From Nitrincola tapanii (GTDB lineage Bacteria > Pseudomonadota > Gammaproteobacteria > Pseudomonadales > Balneatricaceae): 64,000 bases of DNA. Below, piece after piece: positions 30,185-37,911 of this stretch; within the stretch, counting starts at the first letter, position 1; each line of letters opens with the position of its first letter. The notes beneath the pieces were generated by a model, which saw only the letters and a list, made by a program, of their open reading frames with translations, did no database searches and was not told the origin of the DNA. The stretch covers positions 62,001 through 126,000 of the forward strand of contig NZ_SMRS01000008.1 in the NCBI RefSeq assembly GCF_008368715.1, given 5' to 3'. A program made the translations under genes and the position numbers.

Positions 30185-30217
30185 CTCAGCCTGGGTGGTG
30201 TGGCTTCCTAGGCTGAG
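30185..30217. repeat. Inverted repeat in the convergent gap after the ComEA-like gene
   Basis: CTCAGCCT (30185-30192) and AGGCTGAG (30210-30217) form an 8-bp stem with a 17-nt loop. There is no T-tract. It lies between convergent genes and could mark the end of the plus-strand transcript. Confidence 0.4.
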
Positions 30218-30248
30218 ATTTCGCTATTTGGCCGTTAAAAGTGATGAT

Positions 30249-31142
30249 TCATAAAATAAAAAAGAGAAGTAATGGAATGATAACAAGGCTGGCGATATTG
30301 CCTAGGAGTACGATTGAGGCTACAAGGTGTGGCTGTTGTTGGTAGCGCTCGGCAATCATGTAGTTGAGAACAGCGGGTGGCAGCGCCGCAAAAACCAATA
30401 AATAAGCAAATTGCTCAGAATTCAAATCCAGTAATGCGGCCAGCGGGAAGGCGATTAAAAGCCCTGTGAGAGGAGCTAATAGAGCGCCCCAAGCTCCGAT
30501 TTTCCAGTGCGTAAAGTCTATGCCGGTCATGCGTACACCCAAGGCGAAGAGCATCAATGGAATCGCAACTTGGCCGAGCATATCCATCAGTGTACGCAGT
30601 GCTGCGGGCAGCACCCATCCTGAATAACTCCAGAGTAAACCGGCAAGCGTGGCCAGAATAATGGGCATGCGCAGTAAATTGATCAGGCGTGTTTTGGGAT
30701 CCAGGATGTACATTCCCAGCGTGAAATGCAGCAGATTTTCGACAAGAAATAACACCACGGCGGCGGGCAAAGCCGCTTCACCAAAGGCTAAGACAATTAA
30801 AGGAATCCCTAGATTTCCACTATTGGAAAACATCATAGGGGGTAAGAAGGTTTTCGCTTCTACTTTTAAGATTCGACAAGCTGGCCAAAGCACGAGGCCT
30901 GAAAGAATGACGATAGCGGCCGCGGCGACGGCGAGGGTGTAATAATTCGGCAGATCAAAAGATTCAGATGACATGACTGAAAAGATGAGTGCCGGAGTAA
31001 ACACATCAATATTAATCTTATTGGCTGTGCTCATATCGGTTAGGCGACGGCGTGCGTAAAAGAAACCGAGGCTTACGATCGCTATTAACGGAAAAACCGT
31101 CAGAAATACACGCTCTAATATGCTGTAGGAAGCCAGTTCCAT
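30249..31142 (-). CDS. AEC (auxin efflux carrier) family permease
   Basis: A 297-residue membrane protein with about ten predicted hydrophobic helices. The fold has two inverted halves; the first contains FTPALIFSVMSS and the central SNSGNLGIPL, the conserved AEC crossover motif, and the second contains GVRMTGIDF and ALPPAVLNYMIAERY. Bacterial members carry small organic acids such as malate or malonate. I start at the ATG at 31142 with GGAAGGA just upstream. It is downstream of the D-lactate dehydrogenase gene on the same strand, 93 bp away, so an organic-acid substrate is a reasonable inference. Confidence 0.85.
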   Translation of the reverse strand: MELASYSILERVFLTVFPLIAIVSLGFFYARRRLTDMSTANKINIDVFTPALIFSVMSSESFDLPNYYTLAVAAAAIVILSGLVLWPACRILKVEAKTFLPPMMFSNSGNLGIPLIVLAFGEAALPAAVVLFLVENLLHFTLGMYILDPKTRLINLLRMPIILATLAGLLWSYSGWVLPAALRTLMDMLGQVAIPLMLFALGVRMTGIDFTHWKIGAWGALLAPLTGLLIAFPLAALLDLNSEQFAYLLVFAALPPAVLNYMIAERYQQQPHLVASIVLLGNIASLVIIPLLLFFIL

Positions 31143-31188
31143 ACGTCCTTCCAAATGACAAAAAGAAACTATATCGCCAGAGCTGAGA

Positions 31189-31220
31189 AAAGCCAGTGTC
31201 CTGTTGTGTCGGGACACCGG
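31189..31220 (-). terminator. Weak terminator-like hairpin between dld and the AEC permease
   Basis: On the minus strand CCGGTGTCC pairs with GGACACTGG (9 bp, one G-T pair) across a 10-nt loop, with a short CTTTTCT downstream. It may only attenuate, because the permease is the next gene on the strand. Confidence 0.35.
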
Positions 31221-31235
31221 CAAGAGTGGGGTGGA

Positions 31236-34061
31236 TTAAAGCGGGTCGGCTTGTTGATCGAGTAGATAAACGATGGATTGGTAAGAAACACCGCTATGTA
31301 AGCTTAAACCCATTTCGCAGGTGCGGCTGGTGGATACACCGAGATCACAGGTCTGCACTGCAGAGGCTAGATTCCGCAACGAGGAAGCATTGAGCTCCGG
31401 TTGATTAAAACCTTTGTCGCCCGCAAAGCCGCAACAGGTAATCTCTTCGGGAAGCACAATCTGTTTGGCGCAGCGTTGGGCTAATTCAATTAAGTGCTGA
31501 CCCAAGCCCATGCGTGTTGTGCTACAGGTGACATGCACCGCCAACGTCATCTCGGCCTGACGAATCTGTAGATTGGGCACGACATGTTCAGTTAAGAACT
31601 CCAGGCTATCATAGATACGCAGAGACTGTGTGTCTGCGCCGACTGCAGATTTTAATTCTAAGCTACAAGGGCTAGTGTCCGAGTAGATTGGAATACTGCC
31701 ATTTTGGCTCAGTTGCTTTAGGGTAGAGATCAGCTCATCTTGTTTCACTTGAGCCAGCTCAGGTAGACCTTTTGAACGATAAGGCATGCCGCAACAGAGT
31801 TCATTTAGCGTATCTGGCAGCAACACTTCAAAGCCTGCCTTGAGGAGTAAGCGCTCGGTGACTTGGGCTAAAGACTCTTGGAAAGGTGAGTGGGGGTCTG
31901 CCCCAAAAGTACGGCTACTGCAACTGGGTAGATAGATCACCTGAGGTTTGCCAGGATTAGGTTTCACCCCCGTTTGAATCTTATCTGCTCCCTTCGGCAG
32001 ATTAGGTAGCCAAAGTGGTAAGCGATCACCACTGATTTTGCGCGCGCCCTGTGTGACGAGCTGCATACGCGTTTCACCGAGCAGATTGCGTGTCTTGTCA
32101 CTCAAGGATAAGAGTGTGCGTGCGATTTGTGTGGTTTGAGCAAAATGCTGGGCAGTCCAGTGAGCGATTTTAGGGCTGGAAGCGTGATAGGTTTGGCGCA
32201 GGTCGCGCGTTAAATCACCGGTATTAATGCCAACCGGGCAACTTAAGGAACAAAGGCCGCAGGCTGCGCAGGTTTCTTCGCCCTGGTAGGTGTAGTCCTG
32301 TTTAAGTTGTTGCAGTCGCTCGGGATGGTCTTGGCTGTTTTCTAGGCGCTGAATTTCACGCCACACCGCAATACGTTGCCGGGGGGTTAGGGTTAAGGCA
32401 CGTGAAGGGCATTGAGGCTCACAAAAGCCGCACTCAATACAGGTATCGATGCGTTGGCTGGCGGCTGGCATCGGCTTCAGATTGGCTAGGTGCACGCGCT
32501 TATCCTCATTGAGAATCACGCCTGGATTTAAAAGATTTTCCGGATCAAACAGTCGCTTGATGGACCACATAAGTTGATAGGCATCTTTGCCCCACTCTAG
32601 CTCGACATAGGGTGCCATATTACGCCCAGTTCCATGTTCTGCTTTGAGAGAGCCATCGTATTTATGCACTACCAGCTGTGCGACATCTTCCATCAAACCT
32701 TCATAGCGCGACAGGGCTTCCGCTGTATCAAAAGCCTGAGTAAAGACAAAGTGTAGGTTACCCTCTAAAGCATGACCAAAAATCAAAGCTTCAGGATATT
32801 GCCAGCGTTGAAAAAGTTGATGAAGATCGGTGACGGCATCGGCTAAGCGCTCGACGGGAAACGCAACGTCTTCGATAATGACCGTGGTGCCTGTCTCACG
32901 CACGGCTCCGACTGCCGGAAAGAGTCCTTTACGTATGGCCCAGAGTTGTGCGCAGACTAGCGCATCCTCACTGAACTCAACAGGATAAGCGGTTTCTAAA
33001 GGCTGCAGACAGTGGATGATACTTTCGATTTGTTGGTGTAAATCCGAACATTTTTCGGCACGCGTCTCGATCAGCAATGCGGCTGCCGTATCGGGGAGTT
33101 GGCGAGCGGTGTCGGGCATGCCAGGTTTGTCTTCTACGGAACGGATGCCGGCACGATCCATTAACTCTACAGCGGCTACGGGCTGAGTTTTTAGCTGCGC
33201 AACTGCACGACAGGCCTCACCTACGCTGTTGAAAAACACCAGTGCACTGGCTTTATGAGCATGTTCGACCACGGTGCGGTAAGTGATGTTGGAAATGAAG
33301 CCTAGAGTCCCTTCTGAGCCTATCATCAGATGTTGCAAAATATCGATTGGGTCGGCGAAATCGATCAGAGAGTTAAGGGCATAGCCCGTGGTATTTTTCA
33401 GTCGATACTTATGTTCGATACGTTGTTTCAGCTCAGAATTGCTCAAGGCCGCTTGGCTGAGTTGGCGAATCCCCTCCAGTAGGTGGGCATGGGTGTTGCG
33501 GAAAATGGCGACGCTGGCCGCATCACCTGTGTCAAGCAGCGTACCGTCTGCGAGAATCATGCGCATGGAGACTAGAGTTTGATAGGAGTTCTGAGCGGTT
33601 CCGCAGCACATGCCACTGGCATTGTTGGCCGCAATTCCGCCAATCTTTGCGGCATTAATGGAAGCGGGGTCCGGTCCAATTTTACGACCGTGAGGAGCCA
33701 GCCAGCGGTTAGCTTGTGCACCGATGACTCCAGGCTGCAAGCTGATCTGCTTGGCATCGGCGCTGATGTGGTGGCCATTCCACCCATCACCCAGTTGTAT
33801 CAGAATTGAGTCGGTGATGGCTTGTCCTGAAAGACTGGTACCGGCTGCTCGAAAGGTGATGGGCAGGTGCATCCGGGCGGCCAAGCGTATAGTATGTTGT
33901 ACCTCAGTTTCGGACTCGACTCGTACCACCAGTTGTGGAATCAAGCGGTAAAAGCTCGCATCGGTTCCGTAAGCAAGGGTTCTCAGCGGATCACTGATTA
34001 ATCTGTCTTCGGGAATATGGCGGCGGAGTTGTTCGTGAAATTCAGCATACTGAGCGTGCAT
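31236..34061 (-). CDS. FAD- and Fe-S-containing D-lactate dehydrogenase (Dld-II type)
   Basis: A 941-residue fusion oxidoreductase. In order there are an FAD-binding PCMH domain (about residues 35-215, with PITFRAAGTSLSGQA), an FAD-linked oxidase C-terminal domain (to about 510, with HALEGNLHF and KAEHGTGRN), two 4Fe-4S motifs (CIECGFCEPQCPS near 540, CAACGLCSLSCPVG near 594), and a GlpC-like domain with two CCG motifs (CCGMPYRSKG near 755, CCGFAGDKG near 876). This matches quinone-linked D-lactate dehydrogenases of pseudomonads; related enzymes use D-2-hydroxyglutarate or glycolate. A PdhR box lies 24 bp upstream, supporting a link to pyruvate and lactate. Confidence 0.85.
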   Translation of the reverse strand: MHAQYAEFHEQLRRHIPEDRLISDPLRTLAYGTDASFYRLIPQLVVRVESETEVQHTIRLAARMHLPITFRAAGTSLSGQAITDSILIQLGDGWNGHHISADAKQISLQPGVIGAQANRWLAPHGRKIGPDPASINAAKIGGIAANNASGMCCGTAQNSYQTLVSMRMILADGTLLDTGDAASVAIFRNTHAHLLEGIRQLSQAALSNSELKQRIEHKYRLKNTTGYALNSLIDFADPIDILQHLMIGSEGTLGFISNITYRTVVEHAHKASALVFFNSVGEACRAVAQLKTQPVAAVELMDRAGIRSVEDKPGMPDTARQLPDTAAALLIETRAEKCSDLHQQIESIIHCLQPLETAYPVEFSEDALVCAQLWAIRKGLFPAVGAVRETGTTVIIEDVAFPVERLADAVTDLHQLFQRWQYPEALIFGHALEGNLHFVFTQAFDTAEALSRYEGLMEDVAQLVVHKYDGSLKAEHGTGRNMAPYVELEWGKDAYQLMWSIKRLFDPENLLNPGVILNEDKRVHLANLKPMPAASQRIDTCIECGFCEPQCPSRALTLTPRQRIAVWREIQRLENSQDHPERLQQLKQDYTYQGEETCAACGLCSLSCPVGINTGDLTRDLRQTYHASSPKIAHWTAQHFAQTTQIARTLLSLSDKTRNLLGETRMQLVTQGARKISGDRLPLWLPNLPKGADKIQTGVKPNPGKPQVIYLPSCSSRTFGADPHSPFQESLAQVTERLLLKAGFEVLLPDTLNELCCGMPYRSKGLPELAQVKQDELISTLKQLSQNGSIPIYSDTSPCSLELKSAVGADTQSLRIYDSLEFLTEHVVPNLQIRQAEMTLAVHVTCSTTRMGLGQHLIELAQRCAKQIVLPEEITCCGFAGDKGFNQPELNASSLRNLASAVQTCDLGVSTSRTCEMGLSLHSGVSYQSIVYLLDQQADPL

Positions 34062-34084
34062 AGTGAAAACCTGTGATTAGGGTT

Positions 34085-34101
34085 AATTGGTCTTACCAAT
34101 T
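34085..34101. promoter_or_regulatory. PdhR operator, dld side
   Basis: AATTGGTCTTACCAATT is a perfect 17-bp palindrome matching the E. coli PdhR box (AATTGGTnnnACCAATT). It lies between the predicted dld transcription start and the dld ATG, where bound PdhR would block transcription. Confidence 0.85.
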
Positions 34102-34118
34102 TTCCAAAGTATCCGGTC

Positions 34119-34147
34119 ACTCTAAAATCGAGAAAGAATTTTGTCAA
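34119..34147 (-). promoter_or_regulatory. dld promoter (minus strand)
   Basis: Read on the minus strand, TTGACA (34147-34142), a 17-bp spacer and TAGAGT (34124-34119). The -35 is consensus. The PdhR box at 34085-34101 falls just downstream of the expected start. Confidence 0.65.
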
Positions 34148-34175
34148 TCCTGCCTTGTTTTTTCCTAGCTTCTAC

Positions 34176-34207
34176 TTGAAGTATCTGAATAAAAAATATT
34201 TTATAAT
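34176..34207 (+). promoter_or_regulatory. pdhR promoter with PdhR-occluded -10
   Basis: A consensus TATAAT at 34202-34207 overlaps the second PdhR box (34205-34221). The best -35, TTGAAG at 34176-34181, has a long 20-bp spacer, so the true -35 is uncertain. Confidence 0.5.
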
Positions 34208-34221
34208 TGGTTTTACCAATT
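34205..34221. promoter_or_regulatory. PdhR operator, pdhR side
   Basis: AATTGGTTTTACCAATT is a second perfect PdhR palindrome, 120 bp from the first (centre to centre). It overlaps the -10 of pdhR, indicating autorepression. Confidence 0.85.
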
Positions 34222-34252
34222 GTGTTTCAGCTTAGTGTAATGGAATTCGTCT

Positions 34253-35017
34253 ATGACCTATCAGCGTGTCAAACAGCCTAAAATCTCTGATGTCATCATG
34301 CAGCAAATGGAAGCGATGATCTTAGAGGGTACGCTTAAGCCGGGGCAGCGTCTGCCGCCTGAGCGGGAGTTGGCCACCAGGTTCGCGGTTTCACGTCCCT
34401 CTTTACGAGAAGCGGTGCAAAAGCTGGTGGCGAAAGGTTTGCTGGTCAGTCGCCAAGGCGGTGGGACCTATGTCGAAGAAAAGCTGGGGGGGAGTTTGTC
34501 GGATCCCTTGCTGGATCTGTTTAAGCATCATCCTGAAGCGCAATATGATCTGCTTGAGTTTCGCCATGCTTTAGAAGGGGTTGCGGCGTATTATGCAGCC
34601 CTCAGGAGTACGGCGGCGGATAAGCAGGAGATACGTGCACGTTACGAAGATTTACAGCGTTACCATGAGCAGAAGGCATTTGATAAAGAAGTGGAAGCGG
34701 ATGTTGAGTTTCATCTTGCGATCGCGGCGTCCACCCACAATATGATTCTGTTGCATATGATGCGCGCGCTCTTCACCTTGCTGAAGCACCATATCGGCGA
34801 CAACCTGAAAAATATCTATCCCAAGGAAAACTGGCGCAGCAATATTCATGATCAGCATGGGTTGTTGCTGGATGCGATTGAAAAAGGTGAGCCTGAGCGC
34901 GCACGTCAGGCGGTACATGACCATCTTGCCTTTGTGGAGGAGGCGCTGTTGGAGCAGGGGCGCGAAAATACACGCTTAGAGCGTTCTTTGCGGCGCTCGC
35001 ACCTGACTTCGAGCTAG
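34253..35017 (+). CDS. pdhR: Pyruvate dehydrogenase complex repressor
   Basis: A 254-residue GntR/FadR-subfamily regulator closely resembling E. coli PdhR. The winged helix-turn-helix occupies residues 8-75 (LPPERELATRFAVSRPSLREAVQKL, RQGGGTYVEE). The FCD effector domain follows (QYDLLEFRHALEGVAAYYAALRST, DQHGLLLDAI, AVHDHLAFVEEALL) with the ending ERSLRR. E. coli PdhR is released from DNA by pyruvate. Two operators flank the divergent promoter region, and aceE follows 198 bp downstream. Confidence 0.93.
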   Translation: MTYQRVKQPKISDVIMQQMEAMILEGTLKPGQRLPPERELATRFAVSRPSLREAVQKLVAKGLLVSRQGGGTYVEEKLGGSLSDPLLDLFKHHPEAQYDLLEFRHALEGVAAYYAALRSTAADKQEIRARYEDLQRYHEQKAFDKEVEADVEFHLAIAASTHNMILLHMMRALFTLLKHHIGDNLKNIYPKENWRSNIHDQHGLLLDAIEKGEPERARQAVHDHLAFVEEALLEQGRENTRLERSLRRSHLTSS

Positions 35018-35018
35018 T

Positions 35019-35039
35019 TTTTGTACTAAAACTACAAAA
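35019..35039. repeat. Inverted repeat after pdhR
   Basis: TTTTGTA (35019-35025) and TACAAAA (35033-35039) are perfect arms separated by 7 nt, directly after the pdhR stop. The inner 13-mer GTACTAAAACTAC (35023-35035) matches the aceE promoter palindrome at 10 of 13 positions. Candidate operator. Confidence 0.45.
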
Positions 35040-35083
35040 TATCCGTTCATCCTTTCGGTTTATTTAGTGAATTGCGACATCTC

Positions 35084-35118
35084 TAGACACTTTTACTTCA
35101 TTTGCGTAGTATTACTAC
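35084..35118 (+). promoter_or_regulatory. Putative aceE promoter overlapped by palindrome
   Basis: TAGACA (35084-35089), a 17-bp spacer and TAGTAT (35107-35112). The perfect palindrome GTAGTATTACTAC (35106-35118) covers the -10, suggesting repression by a factor other than PdhR, since the motif differs from the PdhR box. The leader to the GTG start would be about 100 nt. Confidence 0.45.
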
Positions 35119-35215
35119 ACGAATAAGAAGGGTGCTGTGCAATGCAGCATGGAAAATTACCTGCTGGCGTCTAGGCTTTCCTGAAAGCAGGTCAACAGTG
35201 TTTGGAGAGATCAAA

Positions 35216-37873
35216 GTGCACGAGATGATTGAAGACGTAGATCCGATTGAAACCCAGGAGTGGTTAGACGCACTGGAGTCGGTGGCGAAAAGTGAAGGTG
35301 ATGAGCGTGCGCGTTATATTTTACGTAAGCTCGGCAACAAGGCTTCTGAGATCGGCTTAGGGGCCGCAGGTGCTCTGACAACACCCTATCGCAATACTAT
35401 ATCTCCGCGTGATGAAGTGCGCATGCCCGGTGATTTGTTTATGGAGCGTCGTATCCGCTCCTTCATTCGCTGGAACGCCATGGCCATGGTGATGCGTGCT
35501 AACAGTAACAGCGATGCGCTCGGTGGCCACATCTCGAGCTTCTCCTCTTCCGCAACCCTGTATGATATCGGTTTTAATTATTTCTTCCGTGGCCCTGAAG
35601 GCGAGCAGGATGCCGATATGGTGTTCTTCCAGGGACATATTTCCCCCGGTATCTATGCGCGTGCTTACCTAGAAGGCCGTCTAACCGAAGAGCAGTTGGA
35701 TAACTTCCGCCGCGAAGTGGATGGTAATGGTCTCTCTTCTTACCCGCATCCTTGGTTAATGCCTGATTTCTGGCAGTTCCCGACAGTTTCGATGGGCTTA
35801 GGCCCCATTCAGGCAATCTACCAAGCGCATATCATGCGGTACTTGTCAGCACGTAGTTTGATTAACCGTGGTGATCGTAAAGTTTGGGCTTTCCTGGGAG
35901 ATGGTGAGTGCGATGAGCCTGAATCTCTGGGCGCGATTTCCCTAGCAGGTCGTGAGCACCTGGAAAACCTCGTTTTTGTGGTGAACTGTAACCTGCAGCG
36001 TTTGGATGGACCGGTGCGTGGTAACGGTAAGATCGTGCAAGAGCTGGAGGGGATTTTCCGGGGTGCTGGCTGGAACGTCATCAAATGTCTTTGGGGTCGT
36101 CATTGGGATCCGTTGTTTGACAAGGATGATAAAGGCCTTTTGCAGAAGCGTATGGATGAGGTCTGTGATGGTGAATTGCAGAACTATAAAGCCAATGGCG
36201 GGGCTTACACGCGTGAGCATTTCTTTGGCAAATATCCTGAACTCTTGGAAATGGTTAAGGATATGTCCGATCAGGACATCATGAATCTGAATCGCGGTGG
36301 TCACGACCCTTATAAGGTGTATGCGGCTTATCAGGCAGCTATGACGCATAAAGGGCAGCCAACTGTGATTCTGGCGCAGACCGTGAAGGGCTATGGCACG
36401 GGCAAATCGGGTGAGGCGAAAAATGATACCCACTCGATGAAAAAGGTTGCACTCGAGGATCTTAAAACCTTCCGTGATCACTTTAATATCCCGCTGACGG
36501 ATGATCAGTTGGAAACGGTGCCTTATTACCGCCCATCTCCGGATTCGCCTGAGATGAAGTATATGTTTGAACGACGTAAGCAGTTGGGTGGTTTCTATCC
36601 TGTACGCCGCACCGAGTTCCAGAAGCTTGAAACACCTGAGCTGGAAGTATTTAGCGCGCAGCTTAAAGGCACTGGGGAGCGTGAAATCTCCACCCAGATG
36701 GCGCTGAATCGTGTGATGAGTACTCTGGTTAAGGATAAAAATATCGGTGAGCGTGTAGTGCCGATTGTACCGGATGAGGCGCGTACCTTTGGTATGGAAG
36801 GGATGTTCCGCCAACTGGGTATTTATACCTCTCAAGGGCAGCGCTACACGCCGCATGATCGTGATCAGATCATGTTTTACAAAGAGTCCAAGACAGGCCA
36901 GATACTGGAAGAAGGAATCAATGAGTCCGGTGCCTTCAGTGCTTGGCTGGCCTGTGCGACCTCTTATAGCAACAATAATTGCCCGGTGATCCCTTTCTAT
37001 ATTTTCTATTCCATGTTTGGTTTCCAGCGTGTGATGGATTTGACCTGGGCAGCAGGGGATTCGCAGGCACGTGGATTCTTGATAGGTGCGACCTCAGGTC
37101 GTACGACGCTAAATGGAGAGGGCTTGCAGCATCAGGATGGCCATAGTCACCTGATGGCGCAGATGATCCCGAACTGTGTCAGCTATGATCCGACCTACGG
37201 CTATGAATTGACGGTGATTATTCAGGACGGTTTGCGTTGTATGTATCAGGAGCAGGAAAATCGCTTCTATTACATCACAACGCTGAATGAAAACTATCAG
37301 CATCCTGATATGCCTGCAGGTGCCGAAGAAGGCATCATCAAAGGTATGTACTTGTTGGATGAAGGTAAGGATGCAGAACTAAAAGTACAGCTTTTGGGTT
37401 GTGGTTCGATTCTGCGTGAAGTGCGTGAAGCGGCGCTGATTCTGCGTGATGAGTATGGCATTGAGTCGGATGTCTGGAGTACGACCTCGATCAACGAATT
37501 GCGTCGGGATGCCCAGGCTGTCTATCGCTGGAATATGCTGCACCCTGAGGATGAGCCGCGAGCTTCTTACCTAGAAACCTGTCTGCAGGGACATGAAGGT
37601 CCAGTCATTGCGTCTACGGATTATATGCGTCTTTATGCGGATCAGTTGCGTGAGTATATCCCGCGTCGCTACAAGGTGCTGGGTACCGATGGATTTGGTC
37701 GTTCAGACAGTCGCGCCAAACTGCGTGAATTCTTTGAAGTGAACCGTTATTACGTTGTTCTTGCTGCCCTCAAGGCGCTGCAAGAGGAAGGCAAAATTCA
37801 GGCCTCCGTGGTCGCTAAGGCCATGCAGAAATTCAATATCAATCCGGATAAGCCCGCCCCCTGGACGGTGTAA
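35216..37873 (+). CDS. aceE: Pyruvate dehydrogenase E1 component (homodimeric)
   Basis: Thiamine-diphosphate enzyme that decarboxylates pyruvate and acetylates the lipoyl groups of AceF. The 885 residues match the homodimeric E1 (887 in E. coli). Recognisable blocks are VDPIETQEWLDALESV, GHISSFSSSATLYDIGF, the ThDP motif GDGECDEPES through NLVFVVNCNLQRLDGPV, DEARTFGMEG and TSGRTTLNGEGLQHQDGHSH. I choose the GTG at 35216 because GGAGA lies 7 nt upstream; an ATG three codons on is the alternative. No lpd (E3) gene follows aceF. Confidence 0.95.
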   Translation: MHEMIEDVDPIETQEWLDALESVAKSEGDERARYILRKLGNKASEIGLGAAGALTTPYRNTISPRDEVRMPGDLFMERRIRSFIRWNAMAMVMRANSNSDALGGHISSFSSSATLYDIGFNYFFRGPEGEQDADMVFFQGHISPGIYARAYLEGRLTEEQLDNFRREVDGNGLSSYPHPWLMPDFWQFPTVSMGLGPIQAIYQAHIMRYLSARSLINRGDRKVWAFLGDGECDEPESLGAISLAGREHLENLVFVVNCNLQRLDGPVRGNGKIVQELEGIFRGAGWNVIKCLWGRHWDPLFDKDDKGLLQKRMDEVCDGELQNYKANGGAYTREHFFGKYPELLEMVKDMSDQDIMNLNRGGHDPYKVYAAYQAAMTHKGQPTVILAQTVKGYGTGKSGEAKNDTHSMKKVALEDLKTFRDHFNIPLTDDQLETVPYYRPSPDSPEMKYMFERRKQLGGFYPVRRTEFQKLETPELEVFSAQLKGTGEREISTQMALNRVMSTLVKDKNIGERVVPIVPDEARTFGMEGMFRQLGIYTSQGQRYTPHDRDQIMFYKESKTGQILEEGINESGAFSAWLACATSYSNNNCPVIPFYIFYSMFGFQRVMDLTWAAGDSQARGFLIGATSGRTTLNGEGLQHQDGHSHLMAQMIPNCVSYDPTYGYELTVIIQDGLRCMYQEQENRFYYITTLNENYQHPDMPAGAEEGIIKGMYLLDEGKDAELKVQLLGCGSILREVREAALILRDEYGIESDVWSTTSINELRRDAQAVYRWNMLHPEDEPRASYLETCLQGHEGPVIASTDYMRLYADQLREYIPRRYKVLGTDGFGRSDSRAKLREFFEVNRYYVVLAALKALQEEGKIQASVVAKAMQKFNINPDKPAPWTV

Positions 37874-37911
37874 TCGGTGAATGTCTGTAGCCAACGCGAG
37901 AGGATAAGATT

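Noticed and set aside
35942-36856. 304-codon minus-strand frame inside aceE
   Set aside because: Entirely within a strongly conserved gene, with composition typical of a reverse shadow and no domain.
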